NCBI GenBank assembly: GCA_045629285.1
Contig: JAZQQY010000034.1
Span: 184,459 to 248,458 of the forward strand
DNA: 64,000 nucleotides
Source of the DNA: UBA1723 sp045629285
GTDB taxonomy: Bacteria > Bacteroidota > Bacteroidia > Bacteroidales > Paludibacteraceae
Direction of reading: 5' to 3'
Shown here: in pieces, positions 1 through 9,042 of the stretch
How the letters are laid out: every line of letters starts with the position of its first letter
How positions within the stretch are numbered: the first letter of the stretch is position 1
Program-made: the position numbers and the translations under genes
Notes under the pieces: model-generated
The model's input: only the letters and a program-made list of their open reading frames with translations
What the model was told of the DNA's origin: nothing
The model's database searches: none

Positions 1-798
1 CTTGGTGGCGACTTGGCTGATATGGGTGCTGGTGCAGGTGTATTGCTACTTGACGTAACTCCACTTTCACTAGGTATCGAGACATACGGTGGTGTGATGA
101 CTAAGCTAATCGACGCTAACACTACAATCCCAACAAAGAAGGAGCAGGTATTCTCGACTGCAGCTGACAACCAGACATCAGTAGAGATCAACGTACTTCA
201 GGGAGAGCGTCCAATGGCAGCTCAGAACAAGTCGATCGGTCGTTTCCACTTGGATGGTATTCCAGCAGCTCCACGTGGTGTGCCTCAGATCGTTGTGTCA
301 TTCGATATCGACGCTAACGGTATCCTTAACGTAACAGCTCTTGATAAGGCTACAAACAAGGAGCAGAAGATCCGTATCGAGTCTTCTTCTGGTTTGTCGA
401 AGGAGGAGATCGAAAGAATGAAGAACGAGGCTACTGCAAATGCAGCAGCAGACCAGAAGGAGAAGGAGCGTATCGACAAGTTGAACAACGCCGACGCTAT
501 GATCTTCCAGGTAGAGAAGCAACTTAAGGAGATCGGTGATAAGATCCCTTCAAGCAAGCGTGGTCCGATCGAGTCAGCTTTGGCTAAGCTTAAGGAGGCT
601 CATAGAACACAGGATCTATCAGGTATCGATTCTTCAATGAAGGAACTTGAGAATGCACTTCACGCTGCGAGCCAGGATATGTACAACGCACAGCAGCAGG
701 CTGGTGCACAGGGTGGTGGCTTCAACGGAGGTAACGCTGGTCAGTCAGGTCCTAACAAGGACGACATCACTGACGTCGACTTCGAGGAGGTTAAGTAA
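1..798 (+). CDS. dnaK: Chaperone protein DnaK (Hsp70), C-terminal part
   Basis: The 5' end lies left of the window; the frame is open from base 1. The visible 265 residues cover the end of the ATPase domain (LLLDVTPLSLGIET), the substrate-binding beta-sandwich, the helical lid, and a Gly/Gln-rich tail that ends in the typical DDITDVDFEEVK. DnaK is the ATP-driven cytosolic Hsp70 that folds proteins with DnaJ and GrpE. A small oddity is the stretch LADMGAGAG before LLLDVTP, where relatives usually have a shorter EVKDV-like segment. Codon use is strongly biased, as expected for a highly expressed gene. A hairpin terminator follows directly. Confidence 0.97.
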   Translation, partial: LGGDLADMGAGAGVLLLDVTPLSLGIETYGGVMTKLIDANTTIPTKKEQVFSTAADNQTSVEINVLQGERPMAAQNKSIGRFHLDGIPAAPRGVPQIVVSFDIDANGILNVTALDKATNKEQKIRIESSSGLSKEEIERMKNEATANAAADQKEKERIDKLNNADAMIFQVEKQLKEIGDKIPSSKRGPIESALAKLKEAHRTQDLSGIDSSMKELENALHAASQDMYNAQQQAGAQGGGFNGGNAGQSGPNKDDITDVDFEEVK

Positions 799-824
799 GA
801 TTGATTAAACATCAACTAAATAAG

Positions 825-858
825 ACTCCCGTGTGACAAACGTCACACGGGAGTTTTT
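825..858. terminator. Bidirectional terminator between dnaK and hmuV
   Basis: A perfect 13-bp stem (ACTCCCGTGTGAC paired with GTCACACGGGAGT) with a 4-base loop is followed by a T run on the plus strand. It ends dnaK and lies just after the last gene of the convergent hmu operon. Confidence 0.93.
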
Positions 859-860
859 TG

Positions 861-1187
861 TTATTCTGGTACGTAGATGATTTCTCCGTTTTCCAGTTCG
901 TAGGCGATGCCGACTTTTTTGCCTCGTTTGCCTTCCGACTGTGATTGGTCTTCACTCGGAGTATACTTGTTGATTTGTGATCCTTCTTTGGTTATGATCT
1001 CCATATTCTCTTTACCTGGATTCTTGATCATCGTGAAATCATCTTGGCTGAACATCTCTGTCATATTGAATCGTGTGACCAATGCCACCATAAGTGCCAC
1101 TGCGAATACCATAGCGACGTCGAAGAGGTTGGATACCGTTGACATGGGGTCGTCCTCTTCTTGATTCTTTAATAGATTGTGTCTCAT
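861..1187 (-). CDS. hmuV: HmuV-like DUF2149 membrane protein of the heme uptake operon
   Basis: This is a 108-residue protein with one membrane segment (about residues 15-37, STVSNLFDVAMVFAVALMVA) and a soluble tail ending in a YVPE segment. It matches the small DUF2149 proteins that close hmu operons in Bacteroidetes and resembles ExbD in layout. With the ExbB/MotA-like HmuU just upstream (11-base gap), it probably forms an energy-coupling pair for the system. The family assignment rests on context and topology; its biochemical role is not established. Confidence 0.8.
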   Translation of the reverse strand: MRHNLLKNQEEDDPMSTVSNLFDVAMVFAVALMVALVTRFNMTEMFSQDDFTMIKNPGKENMEIITKEGSQINKYTPSEDQSQSEGKRGKKVGIAYELENGEIIYVPE

Positions 1188-1198
1188 CTTTTCTACGA

Positions 1199-1786
1199 TT
1201 ATTTTTTTAGAATCTCATACAAATATTCCAAGTTTGTTATATCCTGCAGATACCAACGTTGCTTGATTTGCTGAGTGACGTATCCGATGGCTGCGGCTAC
1301 AAGTCCAGTGACGGTTGTTGCGAAAGCCACCTGCATATTGCGTGCCATCGAATCTATATCTCCTGATGCCAAACCTGCTAATGCTGGTCCCATCGGTATC
1401 AACGTTCCCATCAATCCCATCATCGGGCCAAGTTTGGCAAGCATCTTGGAAGTGGTCAGATCTTTGTCTGCCTCAATCTCGTACTCTGCCAACAGACGTT
1501 GGATTTCAGCCGGCTCATCTTTGGCTTCAATGATGGCTTTTATATATCGGTTGACGAGCATGTCGTTCTTCTTTGGCAGACGCTCAATCACTGCGTCGAC
1601 ATTTTCCCTCGTCACTCCAGTCAACGCCTTTCTCACTTGTGAGGCAGATTTGTGGATGGCAAGGTATTGTCCGAAGAAACTTCCGATGAGAAGGAGTGAT
1701 CGGATGAAAAGAAGAATCAAAATGATGATGACAGGCACTAATAAACCTGTTGAAATCCAGTAGAGAATATCGCTGATAATTTCCAT
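1199..1786 (-). CDS. hmuU: HmuU-like MotA/TolQ/ExbB proton channel family protein
   Basis: A 195-residue protein with a membrane helix at the N-terminus (about 10-35) and two more near residues 120-165, around GPMMGLMGTLIPMGPALAGL, the typical ExbB/MotA core. Such proteins form proton-driven motors in the inner membrane. Here the partner is most likely HmuV, and the motor probably serves the HmuS/HmuR heme pathway. The order hmuR-S-T-U-V matches the known Bacteroidetes hmu operon. Unusually, 183 bases of strongly folded sequence separate it from hmuT. Confidence 0.85.
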   Translation of the reverse strand: MEIISDILYWISTGLLVPVIIILILLFIRSLLLIGSFFGQYLAIHKSASQVRKALTGVTRENVDAVIERLPKKNDMLVNRYIKAIIEAKDEPAEIQRLLAEYEIEADKDLTTSKMLAKLGPMMGLMGTLIPMGPALAGLASGDIDSMARNMQVAFATTVTGLVAAAIGYVTQQIKQRWYLQDITNLEYLYEILKK

Positions 1787-1820
1787 TGTTATATATAATT
1801 TTCGTTTTTACTTTTTGATT

Positions 1821-1960
1821 CCGACACCTGCTGCGCAGGAATCGGCTGCCAGTCACTACGTGCAAGGTCCGCTGGACCATAGTCCGGAGGACTTAGCCAA
1901 CGGATTGGTAGCCGATTCCAAAATTTTGTCAGTTGCAAACTGACAAAATTTTGGTGTCGG
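1821..1960. repeat. Multi-branched palindromic insert between hmuT and hmuU
   Basis: A nested set of stems can be drawn by eye. The outer stem pairs CCGACACC (1821-1828) with GGTGTCGG (1953-1960). A 14-bp stem pairs 1838-1851 with 1906-1919, with one G-T pair. Inside it are two 5-bp hairpins with 3-base loops, GGTCC-GCT-GGACC (1866-1878) and AGTCC-GGA-GGACT (1881-1893). A perfect 17-bp hairpin with loop GCA spans 1918-1954, and a short CCTGC/GCAGG hairpin lies at 1827-1839. It could be a non-autonomous repeat or a structured RNA that tunes hmuU and hmuV expression. Confidence 0.75.
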
Positions 1961-1969
1961 TTTTATTGA

Positions 1970-2641
1970 TTATTTATTATTATATCTAAGCCAGCCAATG
2001 ATGCCGCAGACGACGGCGAGAATGAAGAATGTTGCCAACGCGAGCCATTCTATCGGATCTGAACCGTGGAAGGTGGTAGTGCCGTTCACTGTGGCGACGA
2101 CGCCAAGAATGAGAATCAGTGTGGATAGTAGGAATAGCACCTCCAGACGCAAATCTTTCTCCGGTATGAGCCAACGTAATCCCCATGCTCCCGTCGGCAT
2201 TATTATTCCGATAACTCCTGCTAATGTCCATGCGATTATAGCGAAGTCGACGCCGGGAAAGGCGTAGATGGTTTGCACCAAAGCGTAGAATAGGACGGGG
2301 AAAACAAGTATGCCTGGAAAGAAGCGTAGAATGCGGTATATCCAGATAGTGCGACGTCGCATCGGCTCTCCATACAACATCTTTCCAGAGAGAATGCAGT
2401 AGGCGATTTGCCAGAACACTTCAATCGTAAGCACCACACTCACATCAAGCATCAATGGTTGGTTTGCCAGCCATGCCTGAATCTCATTTCTGCTCTGCTG
2501 GATTGCCCATTCCCACGTCATCCCCACAAAGATGGAGCAGGCGGCAGTCACTACTGCCACTTGCCACCACTTTAGAAAGGTCAGTTTTATCCAGGTGTTG
2601 AGAAACACCAGCACCATCAGAACAAGAACTATTGTCTCCAT
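1970..2641 (-). CDS. hmuT: HmuT-like integral membrane protein of the heme operon
   Basis: About 223 residues starting at METIVLVLM (2641); an earlier in-frame codon lies inside hmuS and is unlikely. Six or seven hydrophobic segments fill the protein, with few charged loops, so it is an inner-membrane protein. It begins one base after the hmuS stop, which implies coupled translation. Its position between the CobN-like HmuS and the ExbB-like HmuU is that of HmuT. No catalytic motif is visible; the specific role is unknown. Confidence 0.78.
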   Translation of the reverse strand: METIVLVLMVLVFLNTWIKLTFLKWWQVAVVTAACSIFVGMTWEWAIQQSRNEIQAWLANQPLMLDVSVVLTIEVFWQIAYCILSGKMLYGEPMRRRTIWIYRILRFFPGILVFPVLFYALVQTIYAFPGVDFAIIAWTLAGVIGIIMPTGAWGLRWLIPEKDLRLEVLFLLSTLILILGVVATVNGTTTFHGSDPIEWLALATFFILAVVCGIIGWLRYNNK

Positions 2642-2642
2642 A

Positions 2643-5600
2643 TCACTCTTCCTCTGCTTTACGACGTTTGCGCACCACGACAAGTATGATAATCAGCACC
2701 ACGATGGCTATGCCGATCACTACCGATTTTGTGACGAGTGTGGTTGATGTTTCAGCTGAATCCATCAGCGTCTCTTTCTTTAAGACGGTGCCGGATTTCT
2801 GCTCCTGCTCATTCTGCTGGGAGTAATTCTGTTGCTGTTCAAGTTGTTTGTCGCGAGCCTGTTGTTGGATTTTGCCCAATTGTTGCTTTTGTGCGTCAGT
2901 GGCGTGGAAATAACCTTTGTCCGCAGCTTGGAGCATCGACGTCGCCATCTGCTCCATAGCGGCAGGATTCTGTTGGCTTATAAACTGGTCGATGCCGAGT
3001 TTGAATTTGTCATCCACGTAGACGGCATAGATTTCATCCCACATCTGAGGGTCGATTGTGGATTGACGTGTCACGCTCCAACCGTAGGTGTTTTGTATGA
3101 TTTCCGCAAATCCAGCTGCTGATGAGGCTCCTCCTTTCATCTTCTCTTTGATGTATGTCGGATTGAAGATCGTGGAGCGGCTCTCCACGCCAACAGCCTC
3201 TTTCAACTCCTGCATACGATTATGGTTACGGTTGCGATAGTCTGCCATATAGGCATCTGGTTCTTTGCCTGTGACTTCAGTGACGGCAAGGTTGATTCCT
3301 CCCATAAATTCGTAAACGTGGTCGAGCGAAAGCGCACCCCAAGTGTTGGATTGACGAGGTTGTGTCACCACATCAGTGCGAGTTAGCGCGGCGGCGAAAG
3401 CTGCTTTGCTATAGCGTTCCCACCCGTCGACGCTGCCATAGAATGCTCCCATATTATTCATATAGACGTCGGCTATCTCACTTGTGTTCTGCCATCCACC
3501 TTGGCTCTGCACCATACCTTGTATGCCTGTGCCGTAGTTGCCGTTCACACCTCCAAACACTCTGAATGATGCCATCTCACGAGCCTCCTTCGGGGATATC
3601 CCTTGTGATGTCAGATATTGTTCAGATTCGAGAACACCGGCTGCCACCTGATTCTCAAACTTATCATCTTTGGCTGCGGCTGCCATCGTCACAGCACGGT
3701 TGATGAGATAGAGACGTGAGGCTGCCAAGTCTCGTAGCTGGCCGGATGTCTGTACCACCACGTCGATGCGAGGACGTCCAAGTTGCTCGCTTGGAATGAG
3801 TCTGATATCAGTGACACGACCGAACGCGTCACGGATGGGTTCGATTCCAAGCAAATAGAAAATCTGAGCGATGGAAGCACCTTCTGTCTCAATAAATTCC
3901 GAGCTCCACAGAGTGAAACTTACTTTGCGTGGTATGCTGTCGTGATGAGCCTTGCGATACATCTGGATTGTGCTTTCTGCCAATTCTTTACCTCTCTCCC
4001 AAGCTTTGGCACTTGGTGTATTTTCGGCATTCACTCCGTAGAGGTTTCGTCCTGTTGGCAAGGTACGTGGATTGCTCACCACATCACCTCCTGTCGACGG
4101 TGATGTATAGCCGCCGTTCAAGGCATTCAACAGTGATTTCATCTCCTGCTCTGGTGCTGAACGTAGTCCACTACGGTAGTTGGTTACGTTTTCGATAGTG
4201 TGGCAAACCTCCATTATGGCACGACTTTCGTTTTTCTCAGCTTCGGTGTAATGAGGCAAAAACTGCTCTATCATCTCTTCCATACTCTTACCATTCCCTT
4301 CGTCGTCACTCTTTAATCCCATTGCGATGGCCATTTTTTTAAGTGCAGACGCAGGGGCTCCCATCATTTTTGCCATTGCCAAAGCTTTTCGTGGATCCAT
4401 ATCCTTGCCAGCCTCTTTCATCTTTGCAATTTTGGCGGAATCCATTGTCGACGATATGTTGTCGACAACGGGGGCTGGTTTTACCTTTTTCTTCATAGAT
4501 CCCATCATCCGCATCATCGCCATCATGTCCATTGGCTTAGTGTCATTCTCTATTTTCCTTGCTTTGGCAAGTCGCTCCGACGTGATGTGTGCCAATCTGC
4601 AAACCAAAGCGTCGTCGGCTTTCACGTCGCCTTTAAGTATCTGGTTGACAAGTGTGCGAGCCGGTTGCAGGTATTGTTTGCTAAAACGAGATTGATGCTT
4701 CTCCACGTCGTCTGACACTCGTCCCATCTGTTTGTCCAATGCCAACAGACTGTATGCGATCGGGTCGGTTGCCATTGCTATGACTGATGATGTGATGCGT
4801 ATATCTTCGTAAGGTTCTCCTAAGGTGTATAGCTGGCCTGTCATCTTTTCGTTTATAATCTCCTCTGCAAACTGTTCAACGCGGGCAATCTCCTGTTCAT
4901 TCCAGATGTAAACGATGCTCGAATCCAAACGTAAATCACGATGGATGCCCATCTCCACAGCAATTTTCTTTACTTTGTTAGCATTCTCATCTGATGGCTT
5001 GGCTCCGTATTGCTCAAGCTCAGAAGTCAACTTCTTGTATTGATTACGAAGCTCGCTCTCCATAAACGGAGCCGTTAGATGGCTTTGGATTCCGGCATAC
5101 GTGCGTCGTTTAGCAATCAATGCCTCTCCTACATTGCCTATGGTGTAGATGTAGAAATGAGGCAGATGTCCGACCATCTTGTCTGGCCAATCCTCACTCG
5201 ACAATGCCACCTGTTTGCGTGGAGTGTATTCCAAACCTCCGTGTGTGCCGAAGTGGATCAACGCGTCGGCTTGGAAGTCATCACGGATCCAACGATATGT
5301 TTCCTGGAATTGTAGAGTTGGCTCTTTGCCTGTACCGTGAACGATGGCAAACGTGTCTGATCCTTCTCCTGCCATCGGTTGTGGCATAATTTGGATATTT
5401 CCGTAGTCTTGTTGGCTCAAACGGAAATCTTCCACTCTTGCTGGTAGATTGTCGACGCGATAGCCTTCTGATTTAAGTCTCTTTAAAAGGTTGTAGAGCG
5501 ACGGAATGCCTTCCAAACCTGCGGCGGAAAGTGTATTCTGGCGTGGATTGCCAAAATAGACGATGGCAATCTTCTTCTCACTGTTCTTCTTCTGCTTCAG

Positions 5601-6659
5601 ATTTATGTAGCCTTGAATAGTCTTGACGAATGTTTCCAATCTGTCTGGAATAGCATAAACCTCACGAAGTCCGTCGTCGTTCATACGTTGGGCAAAAAGC
5701 ACGTAGGGACGGATTGCACCGTCGACCTCGGGCACAACTAAACTTTGGGATAGGAATCCGCCTTGCATACCCTGTTTGTCTGCCATCCACTCTTCTGTGA
5801 GTGTGTTGGCATTAAGCGGACATAAAAGAGGAATATTAGTATGTTCAAGATATCTAACCATTGCGTCGCCCATACGTCCGTGAGCAAAATTGACAATTGT
5901 GGATGGGGCGATGCTGTCGAGAATATCCATGTCGGCTAGGGCGTTGACGCTTGGCAGAATATATGCTGTGTGACCGGCTTTTTCAAGAGCAGCACAAAGT
6001 TCATACGGTGAACCCATGGCTCCAGTCAAGATGATATGACTGCCGTGGAGATTGATATTGTGTTTGTCAAGATACGACTCATATTCAGCCACACTTTGGA
6101 ATCCCACCTCTTCATCGTCGGGATTGTCGAGATTGGAATGGATCAAAAGATAGCGACGTTGAGGAACGACGGAATCGATCTCTCCTTTGCATATTATTTT
6201 CCCGTCGACGTGGGTGCGGACATAATTGAGCATTGTGCGATAGTTCACTCGGCTTGCTCCGTTCAGATAGGTTTTGAGAGTATCGGCTGTTGTGCTGTCC
6301 AAACCTACGATCGCATTGGCAGGATTAGTGGCCATAGTGGTGAGGATAGGGTGGCCCAACAGTGCAGCCATCTCAATATGGTCTCGCTGCTCTTCTGTGA
6401 TGCGGAGCCCCATGCCATTGATGAAAACCATATCGTATTTCTCAATCTCATTCACTTTTTCCAGTGGCAGCTCCTCGATATCAATCATCGGATTGTCGTT
6501 TGCTTTGTTGATTACTCCAAGCTGTAGAGCCTGATAGTTGATAAATGCCACTTTCGTACTTGAAAACCAAGTGCGATAGATACTTACAAGGGCAACCACC
6601 ACAAGGATGGCTGCCAATGCAGGTAACACAATTTGTTTAATTCTACTTTTGTGTTTCAT
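2643..6659 (-). CDS. hmuS: HmuS, CobN-like chelatase family protein of heme utilisation
   Basis: A 1338-residue membrane-anchored member of the CobN/BchH chelatase family. It has an N-terminal membrane helix (about 10-27) and a C-terminal one (about 1307-1328), so the large domain is probably periplasmic. Family signatures include LIHFGTHGGLEYTPRKQVAL and PTGRNLYGVN. In an hmu operon this protein is HmuS rather than cobalamin-synthesis CobN; gut Bacteroides HmuS has been reported to take iron out of heme without oxygen. Residues about 700-785 form a methionine-rich insertion (MMAMMRMMGSMKKK, then AMAKMMG and KKMAIAMG) of possible metal-binding use. Its start overlaps the hmuR stop by 17 bases. 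Confidence 0.92.
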   Translation of the reverse strand: MKHKSRIKQIVLPALAAILVVVALVSIYRTWFSSTKVAFINYQALQLGVINKANDNPMIDIEELPLEKVNEIEKYDMVFINGMGLRITEEQRDHIEMAALLGHPILTTMATNPANAIVGLDSTTADTLKTYLNGASRVNYRTMLNYVRTHVDGKIICKGEIDSVVPQRRYLLIHSNLDNPDDEEVGFQSVAEYESYLDKHNINLHGSHIILTGAMGSPYELCAALEKAGHTAYILPSVNALADMDILDSIAPSTIVNFAHGRMGDAMVRYLEHTNIPLLCPLNANTLTEEWMADKQGMQGGFLSQSLVVPEVDGAIRPYVLFAQRMNDDGLREVYAIPDRLETFVKTIQGYINLKQKKNSEKKIAIVYFGNPRQNTLSAAGLEGIPSLYNLLKRLKSEGYRVDNLPARVEDFRLSQQDYGNIQIMPQPMAGEGSDTFAIVHGTGKEPTLQFQETYRWIRDDFQADALIHFGTHGGLEYTPRKQVALSSEDWPDKMVGHLPHFYIYTIGNVGEALIAKRRTYAGIQSHLTAPFMESELRNQYKKLTSELEQYGAKPSDENANKVKKIAVEMGIHRDLRLDSSIVYIWNEQEIARVEQFAEEIINEKMTGQLYTLGEPYEDIRITSSVIAMATDPIAYSLLALDKQMGRVSDDVEKHQSRFSKQYLQPARTLVNQILKGDVKADDALVCRLAHITSERLAKARKIENDTKPMDMMAMMRMMGSMKKKVKPAPVVDNISSTMDSAKIAKMKEAGKDMDPRKALAMAKMMGAPASALKKMAIAMGLKSDDEGNGKSMEEMIEQFLPHYTEAEKNESRAIMEVCHTIENVTNYRSGLRSAPEQEMKSLLNALNGGYTSPSTGGDVVSNPRTLPTGRNLYGVNAENTPSAKAWERGKELAESTIQMYRKAHHDSIPRKVSFTLWSSEFIETEGASIAQIFYLLGIEPIRDAFGRVTDIRLIPSEQLGRPRIDVVVQTSGQLRDLAASRLYLINRAVTMAAAAKDDKFENQVAAGVLESEQYLTSQGISPKEAREMASFRVFGGVNGNYGTGIQGMVQSQGGWQNTSEIADVYMNNMGAFYGSVDGWERYSKAAFAAALTRTDVVTQPRQSNTWGALSLDHVYEFMGGINLAVTEVTGKEPDAYMADYRNRNHNRMQELKEAVGVESRSTIFNPTYIKEKMKGGASSAAGFAEIIQNTYGWSVTRQSTIDPQMWDEIYAVYVDDKFKLGIDQFISQQNPAAMEQMATSMLQAADKGYFHATDAQKQQLGKIQQQARDKQLEQQQNYSQQNEQEQKSGTVLKKETLMDSAETSTTLVTKSVVIGIAIVVLIIILVVVRKRRKAEEE

Positions 6660-8982
6660 CTTTCTTTTTGAATAAACGGTCGATATCTAATGATGCTCCT
6701 ACGCTATAGTTGCGTCCAGTGGTCATAGGTGAACTATAACCGTAGAATTTCGGAATAAAGTTGAAGAGGTTGTCGACGGTGAAATTCACCTTGACTCCTT
6801 TGCATATTCGTTGCTGAAGCATCAGTTTCCATAGTGTGTAGCCAGGATCTGCGTCTTCAGTCTCTTTTTGAGGCTTTCCTTGCATGCGTCCGCTCAAACC
6901 TATGTTAAATCCATAGTTGTCAGTAAACTGATGGTCGTAATCCACACGCCACGTCATAGAATGGTTGCGAGGCTGAGTGAAGTAGCTGCCTATATTAGCA
7001 CCGTCGGTATGAGTGTAGGCGTAACTATACTTGATTCCAAATCCACATTTCAATTTATACTGCATGGATAGGTCGGCTCCGGTCACAGTCACTCCGTCCT
7101 CATTGCTGTATAGTGAGCTGGTCAATGCTCTGCGAGTGACACCGTTGGCGTCGACGTAGGAATAAGAGTCCTTGTCGGCATCGTAACTGATGGATGGGTC
7201 ATGGTAATCCACTTGGTAACCGCCTCTCTCGTAAGCCTCGTCCTCCACCCAGTATTTGCTGATTGAGCTTACTCGTTTGTCGAAGATGTTGCAATAGCCC
7301 ATCAGAGTGATGTTGTATGAACCGTCGAAGATATTATCGTTGTCGAGACGTCCGTTGTGCTCGAACGCAAGATTGAAATTGTTGCTTTTCTCTGGATCGA
7401 GATCGGGATTTCCGCAGATGATGTAGCCCATATTACCCATGTCGAACTGCATATACATCTCTTTAAGAGTAGGGGCACGGAATCCTCCGGCGTAACTTGC
7501 TCGAAGCGACACTTTGTTCCATTTGTACATTGCTGCCAAACGGGCTGTGGTAGCCTGTTTTTTAGATGCTGAGAAATAGTCGTGTCGCACACTACCAATG
7601 AAGTTTAATCGTTTGGTCGGGTTGTAGTCAAACTGGGCGAAGATATCCCAGTTGTTTTGCTCATGCTCCGTATTGTCGAGGAATTGGTAGGTCGACAAAT
7701 AGTCGTGCATGAAATCAGAACCAAGAGTCAAGACATTTCTTCCAAATTCTTGATTGTAGAGCAGATGAGCCACGTTTTGTGTGTTGTTGTAGTCGTGGTC
7801 GTGGGTGCGTGTGCCATCTGGCTGAAAATTAGCTTTATCGTATTTGTCGTAGCTGTACGACGCTTCCAAATTACGTCCATTCTTCCAATCGTAGGCAGCT
7901 TTTAGTCCACCGCTGTAACCATGAAAATGATATTCGTATGTGTCACGGTAATTCTCACGGTAGAAATAGCCTCCACGAGCAGTAAATCTTAAATGTTCAT
8001 TAGGAGTAAAAACGAGTCTCTCTTTGATGTTGTGGTTTCTGTTTCCATAAAGTCGGCTCAATTTTGATTTTGTCGCAGGTAATTCTCTTCCGTCGAGAAT
8101 AGCCTGAGCTTGTTCCAAAGCCGACGGCGCGTCGGTAGGGAGATTGATATTGTCTATTTTTGTTTGCTGATAACTTGTCTGGCTGTTCCATTTTTTGATA
8201 TTAAACGAAACAGATCCTCCGTTTCTCCACTCATTACCCATGGAAGAATAGCGGGAGTTGATATTGGCAGTCCACGGTTCGGAGCTTTCTCTGCTTATGA
8301 TGTTGATTACTCCACCTACAGCGTTGCTTCCATATAATGCCGACGACGCACCCTTCACAATCTCTATTCTTCCCACGTTGTCCAAATCCAGACGGTTGTA
8401 GTCGGTGTTGTCCATTGTCTCACCTGCCAGACGGTCTCCATCCACAAGGAAGAGCACTGCGTTACCACCAAAACCATTCATGTTGAGCGACGTCTCTTGG
8501 CTCATAGCGTAACCAAACTCCAGACCTGGCAATTCTTGCGTCAGCATATCCTGGATGTTGGTGGCGTCAGTTTTTTTGATATCATCAATATTAATCAGAC
8601 GAGTGACAACCGGCACTTCCATCAAAGTCTTGGGAGTCATGGTCGCAGTCACAACGACCTGATCAAGAGTGGTCTGGTCCTCAACAAGACGCACATTGCA
8701 GTATACTTCGTCTTTGGAATCTTTCACTGTCACTTTCTTTGGCTCAAAACCAATATAAGAGACCTCAAGTTGGCAGTTGCCAGGCAACACTTTCAGCTGG
8801 TAGTTCCCATTTGCGTCTGTGGCAGTGGCAGCGTCACGTTGCCCTTTGGCAGTGACGTATGCACCAATCAATGGCTCTCCATGCTCATCAGTCACCTTCC
8901 CTTTTACCACTCGTTGCTCTGCCCTCATTATGAATGAGAACGACGTCAAAGCACATAATATAATCAACCTCAATCGTTTCAT
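6643..8982 (-). CDS. hmuR: HmuR, TonB-dependent heme/hemoprotein receptor
   Basis: An outer-membrane receptor of about 779 residues. Order: signal peptide (1-22), a carboxypeptidase-regulatory-like domain (VVKGKVTDEHGEPLIGAYV, about 25-110), a plug (about 130-230) and a 22-strand-type barrel. Two motifs of heme and hemoglobin receptors are present: FRAP (GGFRAPTLKEM) and NPDL (CGNPDLDPEKSN). It should import heme with TonB energy and pass it to HmuS, whose gene overlaps its end. The start is taken at MKRLRLI; an in-frame ATG two codons earlier (8988) is equally possible. Confidence 0.93.
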   Translation of the reverse strand: MKRLRLIILCALTSFSFIMRAEQRVVKGKVTDEHGEPLIGAYVTAKGQRDAATATDANGNYQLKVLPGNCQLEVSYIGFEPKKVTVKDSKDEVYCNVRLVEDQTTLDQVVVTATMTPKTLMEVPVVTRLINIDDIKKTDATNIQDMLTQELPGLEFGYAMSQETSLNMNGFGGNAVLFLVDGDRLAGETMDNTDYNRLDLDNVGRIEIVKGASSALYGSNAVGGVINIISRESSEPWTANINSRYSSMGNEWRNGGSVSFNIKKWNSQTSYQQTKIDNINLPTDAPSALEQAQAILDGRELPATKSKLSRLYGNRNHNIKERLVFTPNEHLRFTARGGYFYRENYRDTYEYHFHGYSGGLKAAYDWKNGRNLEASYSYDKYDKANFQPDGTRTHDHDYNNTQNVAHLLYNQEFGRNVLTLGSDFMHDYLSTYQFLDNTEHEQNNWDIFAQFDYNPTKRLNFIGSVRHDYFSASKKQATTARLAAMYKWNKVSLRASYAGGFRAPTLKEMYMQFDMGNMGYIICGNPDLDPEKSNNFNLAFEHNGRLDNDNIFDGSYNITLMGYCNIFDKRVSSISKYWVEDEAYERGGYQVDYHDPSISYDADKDSYSYVDANGVTRRALTSSLYSNEDGVTVTGADLSMQYKLKCGFGIKYSYAYTHTDGANIGSYFTQPRNHSMTWRVDYDHQFTDNYGFNIGLSGRMQGKPQKETEDADPGYTLWKLMLQQRICKGVKVNFTVDNLFNFIPKFYGYSSPMTTGRNYSVGASLDIDRLFKKKDETQK

Positions 8983-8997
8983 CACCATTGGTTATAT

Positions 8998-9032
8998 GAA
9001 TGTGAGACGCGCGTTTGTGCGTCTCTACATTC
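8998..9032. repeat. GTAGAGACG-type palindrome
   Basis: GAATG and CATTC flank a GAGACGC/GCGTCTC stem, giving a near-perfect hairpin inside the heme operon between hmuR and the lipoprotein gene. The right half ends in GCGTCTCTAC, the shared mark of a dispersed family in this window (see 17663, 26039, 56120, 62897). Confidence 0.75.
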
Positions 9033-9042
9033 AATGTTTATT

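Noticed and set aside
1..60. Insertion in the DnaK ATPase domain as a novelty
   Set aside because: The few extra residues before LLLDVTP lie at the window edge and may be normal in this lineage.
2643..6659. Cobalamin synthesis (cobaltochelatase CobN)
   Set aside because: The order receptor-chelatase-HmuT-U-V and the two membrane anchors fit heme HmuS; no other cobalamin gene is nearby.
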